Positions 1 to 6,282 of a DNA stretch of 7,005 bases are shown one piece after another. The position numbers and the translations under genes are program-made. This DNA comes from Actinomycetota bacterium (GTDB taxonomy: Bacteria; Actinomycetota; Acidimicrobiia; Spongiisociales; ZC4RG35). Within the stretch, counting starts at the first letter, position 1, and every line of letters starts with the position of its first letter. The DNA lies in contig QGUS01000084.1 in NCBI GenBank assembly GCA_003242515.1, positions 1 through 7,005 on the forward strand. The letters are read 5' to 3'. The notes beneath the pieces are model-generated. The model was not told the DNA's origin and ran no database searches. It was given only the letters and a program-made list of their open reading frames with translations.

Positions 1-2
1 TG

Positions 3-511
3 CCAAAGCTAAACTGGAAGTACCCGATCCCGTTAAAGTTCCCGGACTTCGAGCCGGGCTCCCGATCCCTCTCGAGGCCGGTGACATGTATCACTATCAC
101 AAGGGCAACATCAAGGGTTCCGACATCATGAACGCCGGGCCTGGCATCCACTTCGTGGAGGGGAACATCACCCACCAGGGCCCCGGGATCACCGGCGGTC
201 CGTACACGCTGGTGGCCACCGGGACCATCACCCTCAACGGTCCGCAGTACGAGGCCTACTACGAAGGTCTGGCGATGATGGCCGGTGCCTTCTCTCCGCC
301 CACCTGCAACAAGCCCGCGGCGATTGACCTGGGCGGTCAGAACCAGATCGCAGGCCTCCTGTTCGCCCCCAACGGCGTCCTGGAGGTGAACGGCGGTGCG
401 GTGAACGGCGGCATGATCGCCTGGGGGATCGACACGGGCGGCAACCTCGACCTGGTGGTCAACCCCGACCTGTTCCCCAAGGCCGATCCCAGGGTGTTCC
501 TCCTGGACTGA
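3..511 (+). CDS. Secreted pilus/TadG-like protein, C-terminal part, apparent frameshift, 5' end outside window
   Basis: The gene runs in from the left edge and stops at TGA 509-511. From the ATG at 86 the frame encodes 141 residues rich in Gly, Asn and short beta-type segments, including GPYTLVATGTITLNG, a Cys-containing stretch, IAGLLFAPNGVLEVNGG and GGMIAWGIDTGG. The 'LVATGTI' followed by 'GLLFAPNG' pattern is what I associate with the C-terminal beta-rich domain of exported PilX/TadE/TadG-like pilus-assembly proteins; this assignment is from memory and moderately sure. Upstream of 86 the same frame stays open but has poor codon use (about 8 of 20 third positions G/C), whereas the +1 neighbour frame from base 3 to about 62 has 17 of 20 and reads PKLNWKYPIPLKFPDFEPGS. 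Coding therefore seems to switch frame in the CTCCC run near 59-63. One extra C there would give a continuous product (…EPGSPIPLEAGDMYHY…). Either a sequencing error or a real frameshift is possible. ATG 86 has a weak GAGG at 74-77 but is probably internal. Confidence 0.7.
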   Translation, partial: KAKLEVPDPVKVPGLRAGLPIPLEAGDMYHYHKGNIKGSDIMNAGPGIHFVEGNITHQGPGITGGPYTLVATGTITLNGPQYEAYYEGLAMMAGAFSPPTCNKPAAIDLGGQNQIAGLLFAPNGVLEVNGGAVNGGMIAWGIDTGGNLDLVVNPDLFPKADPRVFLLD

Positions 512-560
512 GCCGGAAGTCTTCGACGAGATCCCGGGCCGGGAGGGTGGGGGAGGGGAG

Positions 561-589
561 AAACCCGACGGGCCCGAAAACGGCGGCCC
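561..589 (-). terminator. Possible Rho-independent terminator of tRNA-Lys
   Basis: Reading the minus strand downstream of tRNA-Lys, a GC-rich hairpin forms from GGGC and CCG, a TTTT loop, then CGG and GCCC (plus-strand 570-589), with a two-base bulge. It is followed by GTCGGGTTTCTC, a short T-rich tract. Position and orientation fit termination of the tRNA-Lys transcript. The tract is short, and the hairpin could also serve the converging gene that ends at 511. Confidence 0.35.
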
Positions 590-607
590 ACTCGGCGGGA
601 TGCTGGG

Positions 608-680
608 TGGGCCGCCGGGGACTCGAACCCCGAACACACGGGTTAAGAGCCCGCTGCTCTACCAATTGAGCTAGCGGCCC
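608..680 (-). tRNA. tRNA-Lys, anticodon CTT
   Basis: On the minus strand the acceptor GGGCCGC (680-674) pairs with GCGGCCC (615-609), followed by discriminator A at 608. The D arm is GCTC…GAGC. The anticodon stem GCGGG/CCCGT encloses loop CTCTTAA, placing anticodon CTT at plus positions 645-647 and decoding AAG. The T arm is CGGGG-TTCGAGT-CCCCG. No CCA is encoded. It is the only tRNA of the block on this strand, converging on the pilus-like gene and divergent from the four-tRNA group. Confidence 0.97.
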
Positions 681-686
681 GGCGGC

Positions 687-715
687 AGTCTACCGGCTTC
701 TGGAAGAGACGAGAA
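687..715 (-). promoter_or_regulatory. Candidate promoter of tRNA-Lys
   Basis: On the minus strand a TAGACT hexamer (plus 692-687) fits the TAnnnT form of a -10 element. It lies 6 bases before the tRNA 5' end, so transcription would begin at or very near the mature end. A weak TTCTCG (715-710) lies 17 bases upstream as a possible -35. Short motifs like this occur by chance, so support is mainly positional. Confidence 0.25.
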
Positions 716-860
716 CTCGGAAAGGACCCCCTGCCCTTCGACGGCGAGCGGGTGGCGGGCGTGGGCTCTGGCCGATCCCCGGCGGTGCCGGCGCCGGGCA
801 TCCGGACACGGACCCGGGCCGCACGGTCGGGGTACGGAGTGGGGAGTGCCGAGCGGAACG

Positions 861-889
861 ACGGCAAGAGGCGCGGGCGGCGTTACGCT
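861..889 (+). promoter_or_regulatory. Candidate promoter of tRNA-Pro
   Basis: TACGCT (884-889) fits the TAnnnT -10 form and is 12 bases before tRNA-Pro. A weak ACGGCA (861-866, three matches to TTGACA) sits 17 bases upstream of it. The rest of the 681-901 spacer is GC-rich and shows no convincing gene; frames crossing it have no ribosome-binding site and run into the tRNAs. Confidence 0.3.
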
Positions 890-901
890 CTTGGGGGCAC
901 C

Positions 902-975
902 CGGGCTGTGGCGCAGTTTGGTAGCGCGCTTGCTTTGGGAGCAAGAGGTCGTCGGTTCAAGTCCGACCAGCCCGA
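902..975 (+). tRNA. tRNA-Pro, anticodon TGG
   Basis: Acceptor CGGGCTG (902-908) pairs with CAGCCCG (968-974), discriminator A975. Anticodon stem CTTGC (929-933)/GCAAG (941-945) encloses loop TTTGGGA, with anticodon TGG at 936-938 decoding CCA. The T arm is GTCGG-TTCAAGT-CCGAC. No CCA is encoded. It is first of four co-oriented tRNAs. Confidence 0.97.
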
Positions 976-983
976 CAACAAGA

Positions 984-1011
984 TCGACCATGCGGGCAGG
1001 CCCGGTAAAAT
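984..1011 (+). promoter_or_regulatory. Candidate promoter between tRNA-Pro and tRNA-Gly
   Basis: TCGACC (984-989, four of six matches to TTGACA) and TAAAAT (1006-1011, five of six to TATAAT) are separated by 16 bases. The AT-rich -10 stands out in GC-rich surroundings. Expected initiation near 1018 is just upstream of tRNA-Gly at 1025. It could drive Gly-Arg-His independently of tRNA-Pro. Confidence 0.45.
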
Positions 1012-1024
1012 GCGGGCCGTAGCC

Positions 1025-1095
1025 GCGGGTGTAGCTCAGTGGTAGAGCTCCAGCCTTCCAAGCTGGCGGCGAGGGTTCGATTCCCTTCACCCGCT
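1025..1095 (+). tRNA. tRNA-Gly, anticodon TCC
   Basis: Acceptor GCGGGTG (1025-1031) pairs with CACCCGC (1088-1094), discriminator T1095. Anticodon stem CCAGC (1050-1054)/GCTGG (1062-1066) encloses CTTCCAA, with anticodon TCC at 1057-1059 decoding GGA. The T arm is GAGGG-TTCGATT-CCCTT. No CCA is encoded. A small hairpin CGGGG/CCCCG (1113-1117/1124-1128) fills the spacer to the next tRNA and may matter for processing. Confidence 0.97.
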
Positions 1096-1128
1096 CTGAG
1101 TGGGTCGCCTCTCGGGGTGATCTCCCCG

Positions 1129-1202
<74 letters not shown>

Positions 1203-1220
1203 CTGCGATCCGCTCGGCTT

Positions 1221-1294
1221 GGTGGCCGTAGCTCAGTTGGTAGAGCACCGGGTTGTGGTCCCGGGAGTCGCGGGTTCAAGTCCCGTCGGTCACC
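1221..1294 (+). tRNA. tRNA-His, anticodon GTG
   Basis: Acceptor GTGGCCG (1222-1228) pairs with CGGTCAC (1287-1293). The genome-encoded extra G at 1221 faces C1294, the G-1:C73 identity pair typical of bacterial tRNA-His. Anticodon stem CCGGG (1248-1252)/CCCGG (1260-1264) encloses TTGTGGT, with anticodon GTG at 1255-1257. T arm CGGG-type with loop TTCAAGT. Last tRNA of the group, 7 bases before the terminator palindrome. Confidence 0.97.
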
Positions 1295-1301
1295 CTCAGT
1301 A

Positions 1302-1333
1302 GAGCCGCTCGGCGCGCCGAGCGGCTCGTGTTT
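1302..1333 (+). terminator. Palindromic terminator hairpin after the tRNA group
   Basis: Positions 1302-1327 are a perfect 26-base palindrome, giving an 11-bp stem (GAGCCGCTCGG / CCGAGCGGCTC) with a CGCG loop, followed by GTGTTT. The T tract is minimal, as is common in GC-rich Actinomycetota terminators. It separates the tRNA transcript from tig. Since only 17 bases remain before the tig start, tig must either be transcribed by read-through or use a promoter overlapping the tRNA genes. I see no obvious separate promoter. Confidence 0.7.
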
Positions 1334-1344
1334 GGAAGGAACCA

Positions 1345-2730
1345 ATGACGCACACCATCACCGAGACCGGGCCGTTCGAGCGTCTGGTCAAGTTCCGCAT
1401 CTCCGAGGAAGCGATCAACGAGGCGAAGAAGGTCGCGGCGCGCCGTCTGTCCGAGGGCATCAAAATCCGCGGCTTCCGCCCCGGCAAGGCCCCGCTGCCG
1501 ATCGTGGAGGCGACCGTGGGTGCCGACCGGGTTCGCAAGGAGGCCATCGACGAGGCCCTGCCCAAGGTCCTGGAGGAGATCCTCGAGGAACAGGACCTGC
1601 AGCCCGCGGTGAGGCCGCGTCTTGAGTCCCTCAACGAGGAGGAGGGCGCCGTCGAGGCCGAGGTCCGCATCACCCTCTGGCCGACCATCGAGACGCCCAA
1701 CTACAAGGATCGCAAGATCGTCGTCACCAACCCCGAGGTCACCGACGAGGAGCTCGAGGAGAACATCAAGCGGATGCTCGAGCAGTTCGGCACGGTCGAA
1801 GAGGTCGACCGGCCGGCGGGGGAGGGTGACTTCGTCTCCATCGACATCACCGCCACCAAGGACGGCGAGGAGGTGGAAGGCGCCACCGTCTCCGACCTCC
1901 TCTACGAGGTGGGCTCCGGCGGCTTCCTCGAGGGCGCCGACGAGCACTTGACCGGCAAGAAGGCCCGCGACGTCGTGGAGTTCAACGGCCCGCTGCCCAG
2001 CGGCTTCGGCGAGCGCGCCGGCGAGGAGGTGCTCTTCAAGATCACCCTCAACGAGGTGAAGGAGCGGGTCCTCCCCGAGCTCGACGACGAGTGGGTCGAC
2101 GAGAACACCGAGTTCGAGACGGTCGAGGAGCTCCGGGAGGCGCTGCGGGAGCAGCTCCGCGACGTGAAGGTCCGGGCCGCCGCCCGGGAGTTCTCCGAGA
2201 AGGCCCTCTCCACCCTCCGCGACGAGGTGGACATCGAGATCCCCGATGGCCTCATCGAGGCGGAGGCCAACGACATCATCCACAACTTCCTCCACCGGCT
2301 CGAGGACGCCGAGCTCTCGCTGGAGGACTACTTCCGGGCCACCGGCACCAACTCCGACGTCCTCGTCGCCGACGCCAAGGAGCAGGCGAAGGTCTCGATC
2401 CTCAACCGGCTCGTCCTCGAGTCGATCGTCGAGGCCGAGGGGATCACGGTCACGGAGGAGGAGCTCTCCAACGCCGTGCAGGCACTCGCGGCCCGCTCCG
2501 GCGACCCCGTCCGGTTCATCAAGGCCTTCCGTCAGGCAGGTCAGGAATTGGCACTTGCCGGTGATATCCTCCGAAACAGGGCCCTGGACGTCATCCTCAG
2601 CAACGCCAGCCCGGTGGACGAGGACGGCAACCCCCTGGATCTGACGATCCAAGGCCAGGACGTCGTCGGCGAGGTTGTCTCCGACGAGGTGGTCGAAGGC
2701 GAAGTGGTCGCCCTGGAGGAAGAGGAATGA
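1345..2730 (+). CDS. tig: Trigger factor (ribosome-associated chaperone, peptidyl-prolyl isomerase)
   Basis: This 461-residue cytoplasmic chaperone binds at the ribosomal exit tunnel and shields nascent chains. The N-terminal ribosome-binding domain (about 1-115) has the signature loop GFRPGKAP at 43-50. An FKBP-type isomerase domain follows (about 155-240, beginning near GEGDFVSIDI and ending near EVLFKITLNEVKER). The helical C-terminal arms run to about 430. A very acidic tail rich in Glu, Val and Asp closes the protein. Length matches the family (about 430-480). The start is supported by GGAAGGA at 1334-1340, four bases before ATG 1345. The stop codon overlaps the clpP start as ATGA (2727-2730), implying translational coupling. 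A tig-clpP-clpX order is widely conserved and links folding of new chains to regulated proteolysis. Confidence 0.97.
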   Translation: MTHTITETGPFERLVKFRISEEAINEAKKVAARRLSEGIKIRGFRPGKAPLPIVEATVGADRVRKEAIDEALPKVLEEILEEQDLQPAVRPRLESLNEEEGAVEAEVRITLWPTIETPNYKDRKIVVTNPEVTDEELEENIKRMLEQFGTVEEVDRPAGEGDFVSIDITATKDGEEVEGATVSDLLYEVGSGGFLEGADEHLTGKKARDVVEFNGPLPSGFGERAGEEVLFKITLNEVKERVLPELDDEWVDENTEFETVEELREALREQLRDVKVRAAAREFSEKALSTLRDEVDIEIPDGLIEAEANDIIHNFLHRLEDAELSLEDYFRATGTNSDVLVADAKEQAKVSILNRLVLESIVEAEGITVTEEELSNAVQALAARSGDPVRFIKAFRQAGQELALAGDILRNRALDVILSNASPVDEDGNPLDLTIQGQDVVGEVVSDEVVEGEVVALEEEE

Positions 2731-3344
2731 GAGCCGACAACTACGTGATCCCCACTGTCTTCGAGCAGACGAGCAGAGGCGAGCGCTACTTCGACATCTA
2801 CAGCCGGCTCCTCAAGGACCGCATCATCTTCCTGGGCACCGCGATCGACGACACGGTCGCCAACCTGATCATGGCCCAGCTCCTCCACCTCGAGTCGGAA
2901 GACCCCGACAAGGACATCTTCCTCTACATCAACTCTCCGGGCGGCTCCATCACGTCGCTGTTCGCCATCTACGACACGATGCAGTACATCCGCCCGGACG
3001 TCTCCACGGTCTGCATGGGCATGGCCGCCTCGGCCGCCGCGGTGATCCTCGCCGGCGGCGCCCCGGGCAAGCGCTACGCCCTGCCGCACGCCCGGGTGAT
3101 GCTCCACCAGCCGCACGGTGGCGCCCAGGGCCAGGCCACGGACATCGAGATCCAGGCCCGACTCATCATCCAGATGCGCGACCAGCTCAACCACATCCTG
3201 GCCGATCACACCGGTCAGCCGGTGGAGAAGGTGGCCCAGGACACCGAGCGCGACTACTGGATGCTCGCCGACGAGGCGAAGGAGTACGGGGTGGTCGACG
3301 CAATTCTCACCCGTCGCGAGCTCTCGGCTGTAGCCTCCAACTGA
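2727..3344 (+). CDS. clpP: ATP-dependent Clp protease proteolytic subunit
   Basis: ClpP is the serine peptidase that forms tetradecameric chambers and degrades proteins unfolded by ClpX or ClpC. The 205-residue product has the full catalytic triad: Ser102 in GMAASAAA, His127 in MLHQP, and Asp176 in DTERD, with the same spacing as E. coli ClpP (25 and 49 residues). The oxyanion-region NSPGGS is at 69-74, and the N-terminal EQTSRGER is typical. Only a few residues precede the usual mature N terminus, so any propeptide is short. The ribosome-binding site GGAGGAAGAGGA lies directly before ATG 2727, inside the end of tig. clpX follows after 15 bases. Many Actinomycetota carry clpP1 and clpP2 side by side; only one copy is present here, so a partner may be elsewhere in the genome. 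Confidence 0.97.
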   Translation: MRADNYVIPTVFEQTSRGERYFDIYSRLLKDRIIFLGTAIDDTVANLIMAQLLHLESEDPDKDIFLYINSPGGSITSLFAIYDTMQYIRPDVSTVCMGMAASAAAVILAGGAPGKRYALPHARVMLHQPHGGAQGQATDIEIQARLIIQMRDQLNHILADHTGQPVEKVAQDTERDYWMLADEAKEYGVVDAILTRRELSAVASN

Positions 3345-3359
3345 GAGCCAGGAGGAGAG

Positions 3360-4634
3360 ATGCCGAGACTCGGTGACGGTGGCGAGTTGCTCAAGTGCAG
3401 CTTCTGCGGGAAATCGCAGAAGCAGGTCAAGCGACTGATCGCCGGGCCCGCCGTCTACATCTGCGACGAGTGCATCGAGCTGTGCAACGAGATCATGGAG
3501 GAGGAGGAGCGGACCGCCTCCGAAGAGGTCTTGTTCACCGAGCTCCCCAAGCCCGCCGAGATCAAGGCCTACCTCGACGACTACGTGGTCGGGCAGGAGG
3601 AGGCCAAGAAGAAGCTCTCCGTCGCCGTCTACAACCACTACAAGCGGATCCGTTCCGGTGACCTGAACCGGGACGTCGAGCTGCAGAAGTCGAACATCCT
3701 CCTCATCGGCCCCACCGGGTCGGGCAAGACCCTCCTCGCCCAGACGCTCGCCCGCCAACTGAACGTCCCGTTCGCCATCGCCGACGCCACCAGCCTCACC
3801 GAGGCCGGCTACGTGGGCGAGGACGTGGAGAACATCCTCCTCAAGCTCCTGCAGGCCGCCGACTACGACGTCGCCCGGGCCCAGCAGGGGATCATCTACA
3901 TCGACGAGATCGACAAGGTCTCCCGCAAGGCTGAGAACCCTTCGATCACCCGTGACGTCTCCGGCGAGGGCGTGCAGCAGGCCCTCCTTAAGATCCTGGA
4001 GGGGACCGTCGCCTCGGTCCCGCCGCAGGGTGGCCGCAAGCACCCGCACCAGGAGTTCATCCAGGTCGACACCACCAACATCCTCTTCATCTGCGGTGGT
4101 GCCTTCGGCGGCCTCGAGGACATCGTGGCCAACCGCATCGGCCGCAGGGGAGTGGGCTTCGGGGCCGAGATCCGCTCCAAGGCCGACCAGCGTCCGGCCG
4201 ACCTGCTCCGCCAGGTGCTCCCGGAGGACCTGATCAGGTTCGGCCTCATCCCCGAGTTCATCGGGCGTCTCCCGGTGGTGGCCACGGTCGAGGACCTCGA
4301 CCACGAGGCGCTGGTCCGGATCCTGACCGAGCCGAAGAACGCCCTCACCAAGCAGTACGCCCGGATGTTCGAGATGGACAACGTGAGCCTGGTGTTCACC
4401 CAGGACGCGTTGAGCGCCATCGCCGAGCAGGCGCTGAAGCGCAACACCGGTGCCCGTGGTCTGCGGGCGATCATGGAGGAGGTCCTCCTCAACACGATGT
4501 ACGACCTGCCGTCCCGCAACGACATCGAGCAGGTGGTCATCGACCGGGACGTGGTGGAGCGGAAGGTCAACCCGACGCTGGTGCCCGTCAAGCGGGAGCA
4601 GGGGCTCGACGAGCCCACCGAGCGCACCGCCTGA
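3360..4634 (+). CDS. clpX: ATP-dependent Clp protease ATP-binding subunit ClpX
   Basis: ClpX is the hexameric AAA+ unfoldase that recognises substrates and feeds them into ClpP. The 424-residue product shows an N-terminal C4 zinc-binding domain (Cys13, Cys16, Cys35, Cys38). Walker A is GPTGSGKT at 117-124, the pore loop GYVG is at 150-153, and Walker B is IYIDEID at 179-185. The RKH loop is at 226-228. The ClpP-docking loop reads VGF at 265-267, a conservative variant of the classic IGF. A sensor-2 region GARGLRAIMEEVL lies near the C terminus. Start ATG 3360 follows a strong AGGAGGAG (3350-3357). It is the third gene of the tig-clpP-clpX operon. No strong terminator follows directly; only a short GGACTAGTCC palindrome at 4639-4648. 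Confidence 0.98.
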   Translation: MPRLGDGGELLKCSFCGKSQKQVKRLIAGPAVYICDECIELCNEIMEEEERTASEEVLFTELPKPAEIKAYLDDYVVGQEEAKKKLSVAVYNHYKRIRSGDLNRDVELQKSNILLIGPTGSGKTLLAQTLARQLNVPFAIADATSLTEAGYVGEDVENILLKLLQAADYDVARAQQGIIYIDEIDKVSRKAENPSITRDVSGEGVQQALLKILEGTVASVPPQGGRKHPHQEFIQVDTTNILFICGGAFGGLEDIVANRIGRRGVGFGAEIRSKADQRPADLLRQVLPEDLIRFGLIPEFIGRLPVVATVEDLDHEALVRILTEPKNALTKQYARMFEMDNVSLVFTQDALSAIAEQALKRNTGARGLRAIMEEVLLNTMYDLPSRNDIEQVVIDRDVVERKVNPTLVPVKREQGLDEPTERTA

Positions 4635-4712
4635 GCAGGGACTAGTCCTTTCGGCTCATTCTGCGTATTGTTCCTTGCACTCCGCCGCTCCGCGTGACAG
4701 CCTGACCGTGTT

Positions 4713-4846
4713 CGCCACTGAGAGTGGCGGACGGGGGCAATGGGAGGCGATGAAGTCAGGTCTGTAATCCGGTCACCTCGACCTGACTGAGCCAGTGGTG
4801 AGACCGACCTGTCCCTTCGTTTCAGGAGTGAACGAAAGGGGATAGG
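4713..4846 (+). promoter_or_regulatory. Structured RNA leader, copy 1 (riboswitch-like, class unknown)
   Basis: This lies in the 215-base gap after clpX. Elements in order: hairpin CGCCACT-GAG-AGTGGCG (4713-4729); putative closing-stem strand GACGGG (4730-4735); conserved GGCAA-TGGGAGGC; an 8-bp stem GTCAGGTC (4755-4762)/GACCTGAC (4780-4787), extendable by one A-T, around a 17-base loop (4763-4779). Then comes GAGCCAGTGGTGAGACCG (4789-4806), in which GGTG and ACC can pair with loop GGTCACC (4771-4777) as a pseudoknot, and CCTGTC (4808-4813), which pairs with GACGGG. CCTGTCCC (4808-4815) can alternatively pair with GGGATAGG (4839-4846) and mask the ribosome-binding site of the next gene. A second masking hairpin, CCCTTCGTT/AACG(A)AAGGG (4813-4821/4831-4840), is also possible. 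Pairings are hand-derived. A near copy at 6325-6507 supports them by compensatory changes. Partial word matches to GEMM and cobalamin riboswitches are not enough to assign a class. Confidence 0.7.
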
Positions 4847-4849
4847 GCA

Positions 4850-6220
4850 ATGAGAACGCCTGCAGGCGCTGGGGGGCGCTCTGCTAGCGGCTATCGGCTC
4901 AGGCGCGTCCTTGGTCTGACGACCATCGTCGCCGTCCTGGCCGCGTTGATGCCGCTGGCAGCCTTCGCAGCCGAGAGCTCCGACTCGGGTCGATGTGAGA
5001 CCGTCCCGGTCGAGACGAGCTACCAGAAGTGGGTTCGGGTCAAGGTCCAGAAGACCGTCTACGCCACGAACCAGCCGTACGGCGGCGGCACCGCCCGGGG
5101 CGCCGAGTACTGGGTGGGGACCACCGGGTCGAGCCTGATCTCCGTCAACGAGGCGGAGCAGATGATCACCTTCAACCCGGCGGGCACCCATGACGCTCCG
5201 CGCGTGGCCGGCCAGAAGAACCAGGCCGTGTCCCGGTTCAACGTGACGGGCAGCGGCAGCTACGTGTCGCACCCCCAGGGCGAGTACTACTACCGGGTGC
5301 TGTCCTTCGAGGTGGTCACCCTCCCCGTGGGCCAGAACCCCGCGGGCAGCAACTGGATCAAGCTGGGCGACCCGATCACGCAGCAGGAGGGCACCGCCGA
5401 CCACACCGACGGGTGTGAGGTCACCCTCACCATCGAGAAGTCCTGCGGTGTGATCGAGGCCACGCTGACCAGCAACGTCGGGCTGTCCACGCTGCATGTC
5501 TACGAGATCACGCTCCAGGGCGGCGGCCAGTCCGCCTTGGCTCGGGTCGAGGGGGTCGGCACCGCCACCGCCATCCTGACGTTCCCGGAGAGCGTCGGCC
5601 CGGGTGAGGTCGAGGTGACGCTTGAGTGGACCGCGATGACCAACCCCGACTTCGTGAAGGGCAGCACCGGCTCCAAGTGGTTCATCGTCGACACCGACTG
5701 CGACGAGGACCCGGTCCGGTACGCCTGCGAGGGCGGCCAGGTGGTCGAGGTCCAGCCGGGCGCCGACGGTTACGACGAGGCCTACGAGTCGTCGGAGCAG
5801 GCGGCGCAGGACCCCGACTGCACGCGCTACGTCTGCGACGGCGAGGAGGTCGTCCCGGTCCACTGGGGCGAGGACAGCTACGACGACGGCTTCGCCTCCG
5901 CGGAGGACGCGGACTGCACGCCGCCGGTCGAGCCGCCGACCAAGTGGGTCTGCGTCGGCCCGAACCAGGTGGTCGAGGTCGATGCCGACGATCCTCGCTA
6001 CGGCGACGCCTACGACACGGCCGCCGAGGCTCTCCTCGACGAGGCCTGTGACGAAGTCCTCCCGACGGTCGTGACCACGACCCCGGGTGACCCCGGCGAG
6101 GAGCTGCCGTTCACCGGTGTCGACACCGGGATCGTGGCTGCCATCGCGGCTCTGATGCTGGGGGTCGGCGCCACTCTGTTGGGCGTGACCCGTCGCCTCG
6201 GCGACGAGTCCGGTTCCTGA
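4850..6220 (+). CDS. LPFTG-anchored, Cys-repeat surface protein (unnamed family)
   Basis: I recognise the architecture, not the family. The 456-residue product has an Arg-rich N terminus and a signal peptide with predicted cleavage after Ala40 (PLAAFA|AESS). A beta-rich region follows (about 45-190). A second beta-rich, possibly Ig-like segment (about 195-285) is bounded by Cys residues and contains CGVIEATLTSN. Three Cys-pair repeats follow at about 291-324, 327-356 and 366-400, each starting (Y/W)-x-C-x-G-x-x-VV-x-V and ending in an acidic stretch with Cys. A Thr/Pro linker leads to LPFTG (419-423), a hydrophobic helix (about 427-446) and an Arg-Arg tail, as in sortase-anchored wall proteins. 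Anchoring to peptidoglycan by a sortase encoded elsewhere is inferred. AAGGGG (4836-4841) precedes ATG 4850 by 8 bases and can be masked by the leader RNA. Low pI is expected from the Asp/Glu content. Function could be adhesion or surface-layer structure. Confidence 0.93.
   Translation: MRTPAGAGGRSASGYRLRRVLGLTTIVAVLAALMPLAAFAAESSDSGRCETVPVETSYQKWVRVKVQKTVYATNQPYGGGTARGAEYWVGTTGSSLISVNEAEQMITFNPAGTHDAPRVAGQKNQAVSRFNVTGSGSYVSHPQGEYYYRVLSFEVVTLPVGQNPAGSNWIKLGDPITQQEGTADHTDGCEVTLTIEKSCGVIEATLTSNVGLSTLHVYEITLQGGGQSALARVEGVGTATAILTFPESVGPGEVEVTLEWTAMTNPDFVKGSTGSKWFIVDTDCDEDPVRYACEGGQVVEVQPGADGYDEAYESSEQAAQDPDCTRYVCDGEEVVPVHWGEDSYDDGFASAEDADCTPPVEPPTKWVCVGPNQVVEVDADDPRYGDAYDTAAEALLDEACDEVLPTVVTTTPGDPGEELPFTGVDTGIVAAIAALMLGVGATLLGVTRRLGDESGS
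5720..6049 (+). repeat. Three tandem Cys-pair protein repeats inside the LPFTG protein
   Basis: Residues 291-324, 327-356 and 366-400 align as YACEGGQVVEVQPG…YDEAY…DC, YVCDGEEVVPVHWG…YDDGF…DC and WVCVGPNQVVEVDA…YGDAY…AC. Shared features are an aromatic residue two before the first Cys, a Gly, VVxV, an acidic-plus-Tyr segment, and a second Cys about 27-32 residues after the first. One disulfide per repeat is inferred. The next gene carries a fourth, closely similar unit at its residues 130-161. Divergence between units argues against very recent tandem duplication. Confidence 0.8.
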
Positions 6221-6239
6221 GAGCGAGCTCAGGGTCCGT

Positions 6240-6282
6240 CGACGGGTAGGGATGGGTCTCCAGACCCATCCCTACACCGTCG
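6240..6282 (+). terminator. Strong terminator hairpin after the LPFTG gene
   Basis: GTAGGGATGGGTC (6246-6258) pairs perfectly with GACCCATCCCTAC (6263-6275) around TCCA. A further CGACGG/CCGTCG (6240-6245/6277-6282) extends the stem past a single bulged A6276, about 19 bp in all. There is no T tract after it. It starts 19 bases beyond the stop codon, so the two surface-protein genes are likely separate transcripts. The stem is perfect enough to act in both directions. Confidence 0.75.

Noticed and set aside
4639..4648. GGACTAGTCC palindrome after clpX as a terminator
   Set aside because: The stem would be only three to four base pairs and no T tract follows directly enough; too weak to call.
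4750..4767. Mini-ORF MKSGL after GGGAGG in copy 1, resembling a leader peptide
   Set aside because: Copy 2 lacks the start codon at the matching place.
4740..4790. Short upstream ORF starting ATGGGAGGC in both leaders (16 codons in copy 1; 38 codons in copy 2, 6398-6514, whose stop overlaps the next start codon)
   Set aside because: No ribosome-binding site precedes either ATG, the length is not conserved, and the base changes follow stem pairing rather than codon positions.
4731..4815. Assignment of the leader to the GEMM (c-di-GMP) or cobalamin riboswitch classes
   Set aside because: Words such as GGCAAA, AAGCC, GGGAGGC and AGCCAG recall pieces of those consensuses, but the expected GNRA-capped hairpin of GEMM and the CCCGCxACTG core of cobalamin elements are missing or out of order.
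1276..5863. Long minus-strand open frames opposite tig, clpP, clpX and the LPFTG gene (458 to 655 codons)
   Set aside because: They are antisense shadows caused by high GC at third positions; composition is low-complexity, starts lack ribosome-binding sites, and the plus-strand genes are unambiguous.
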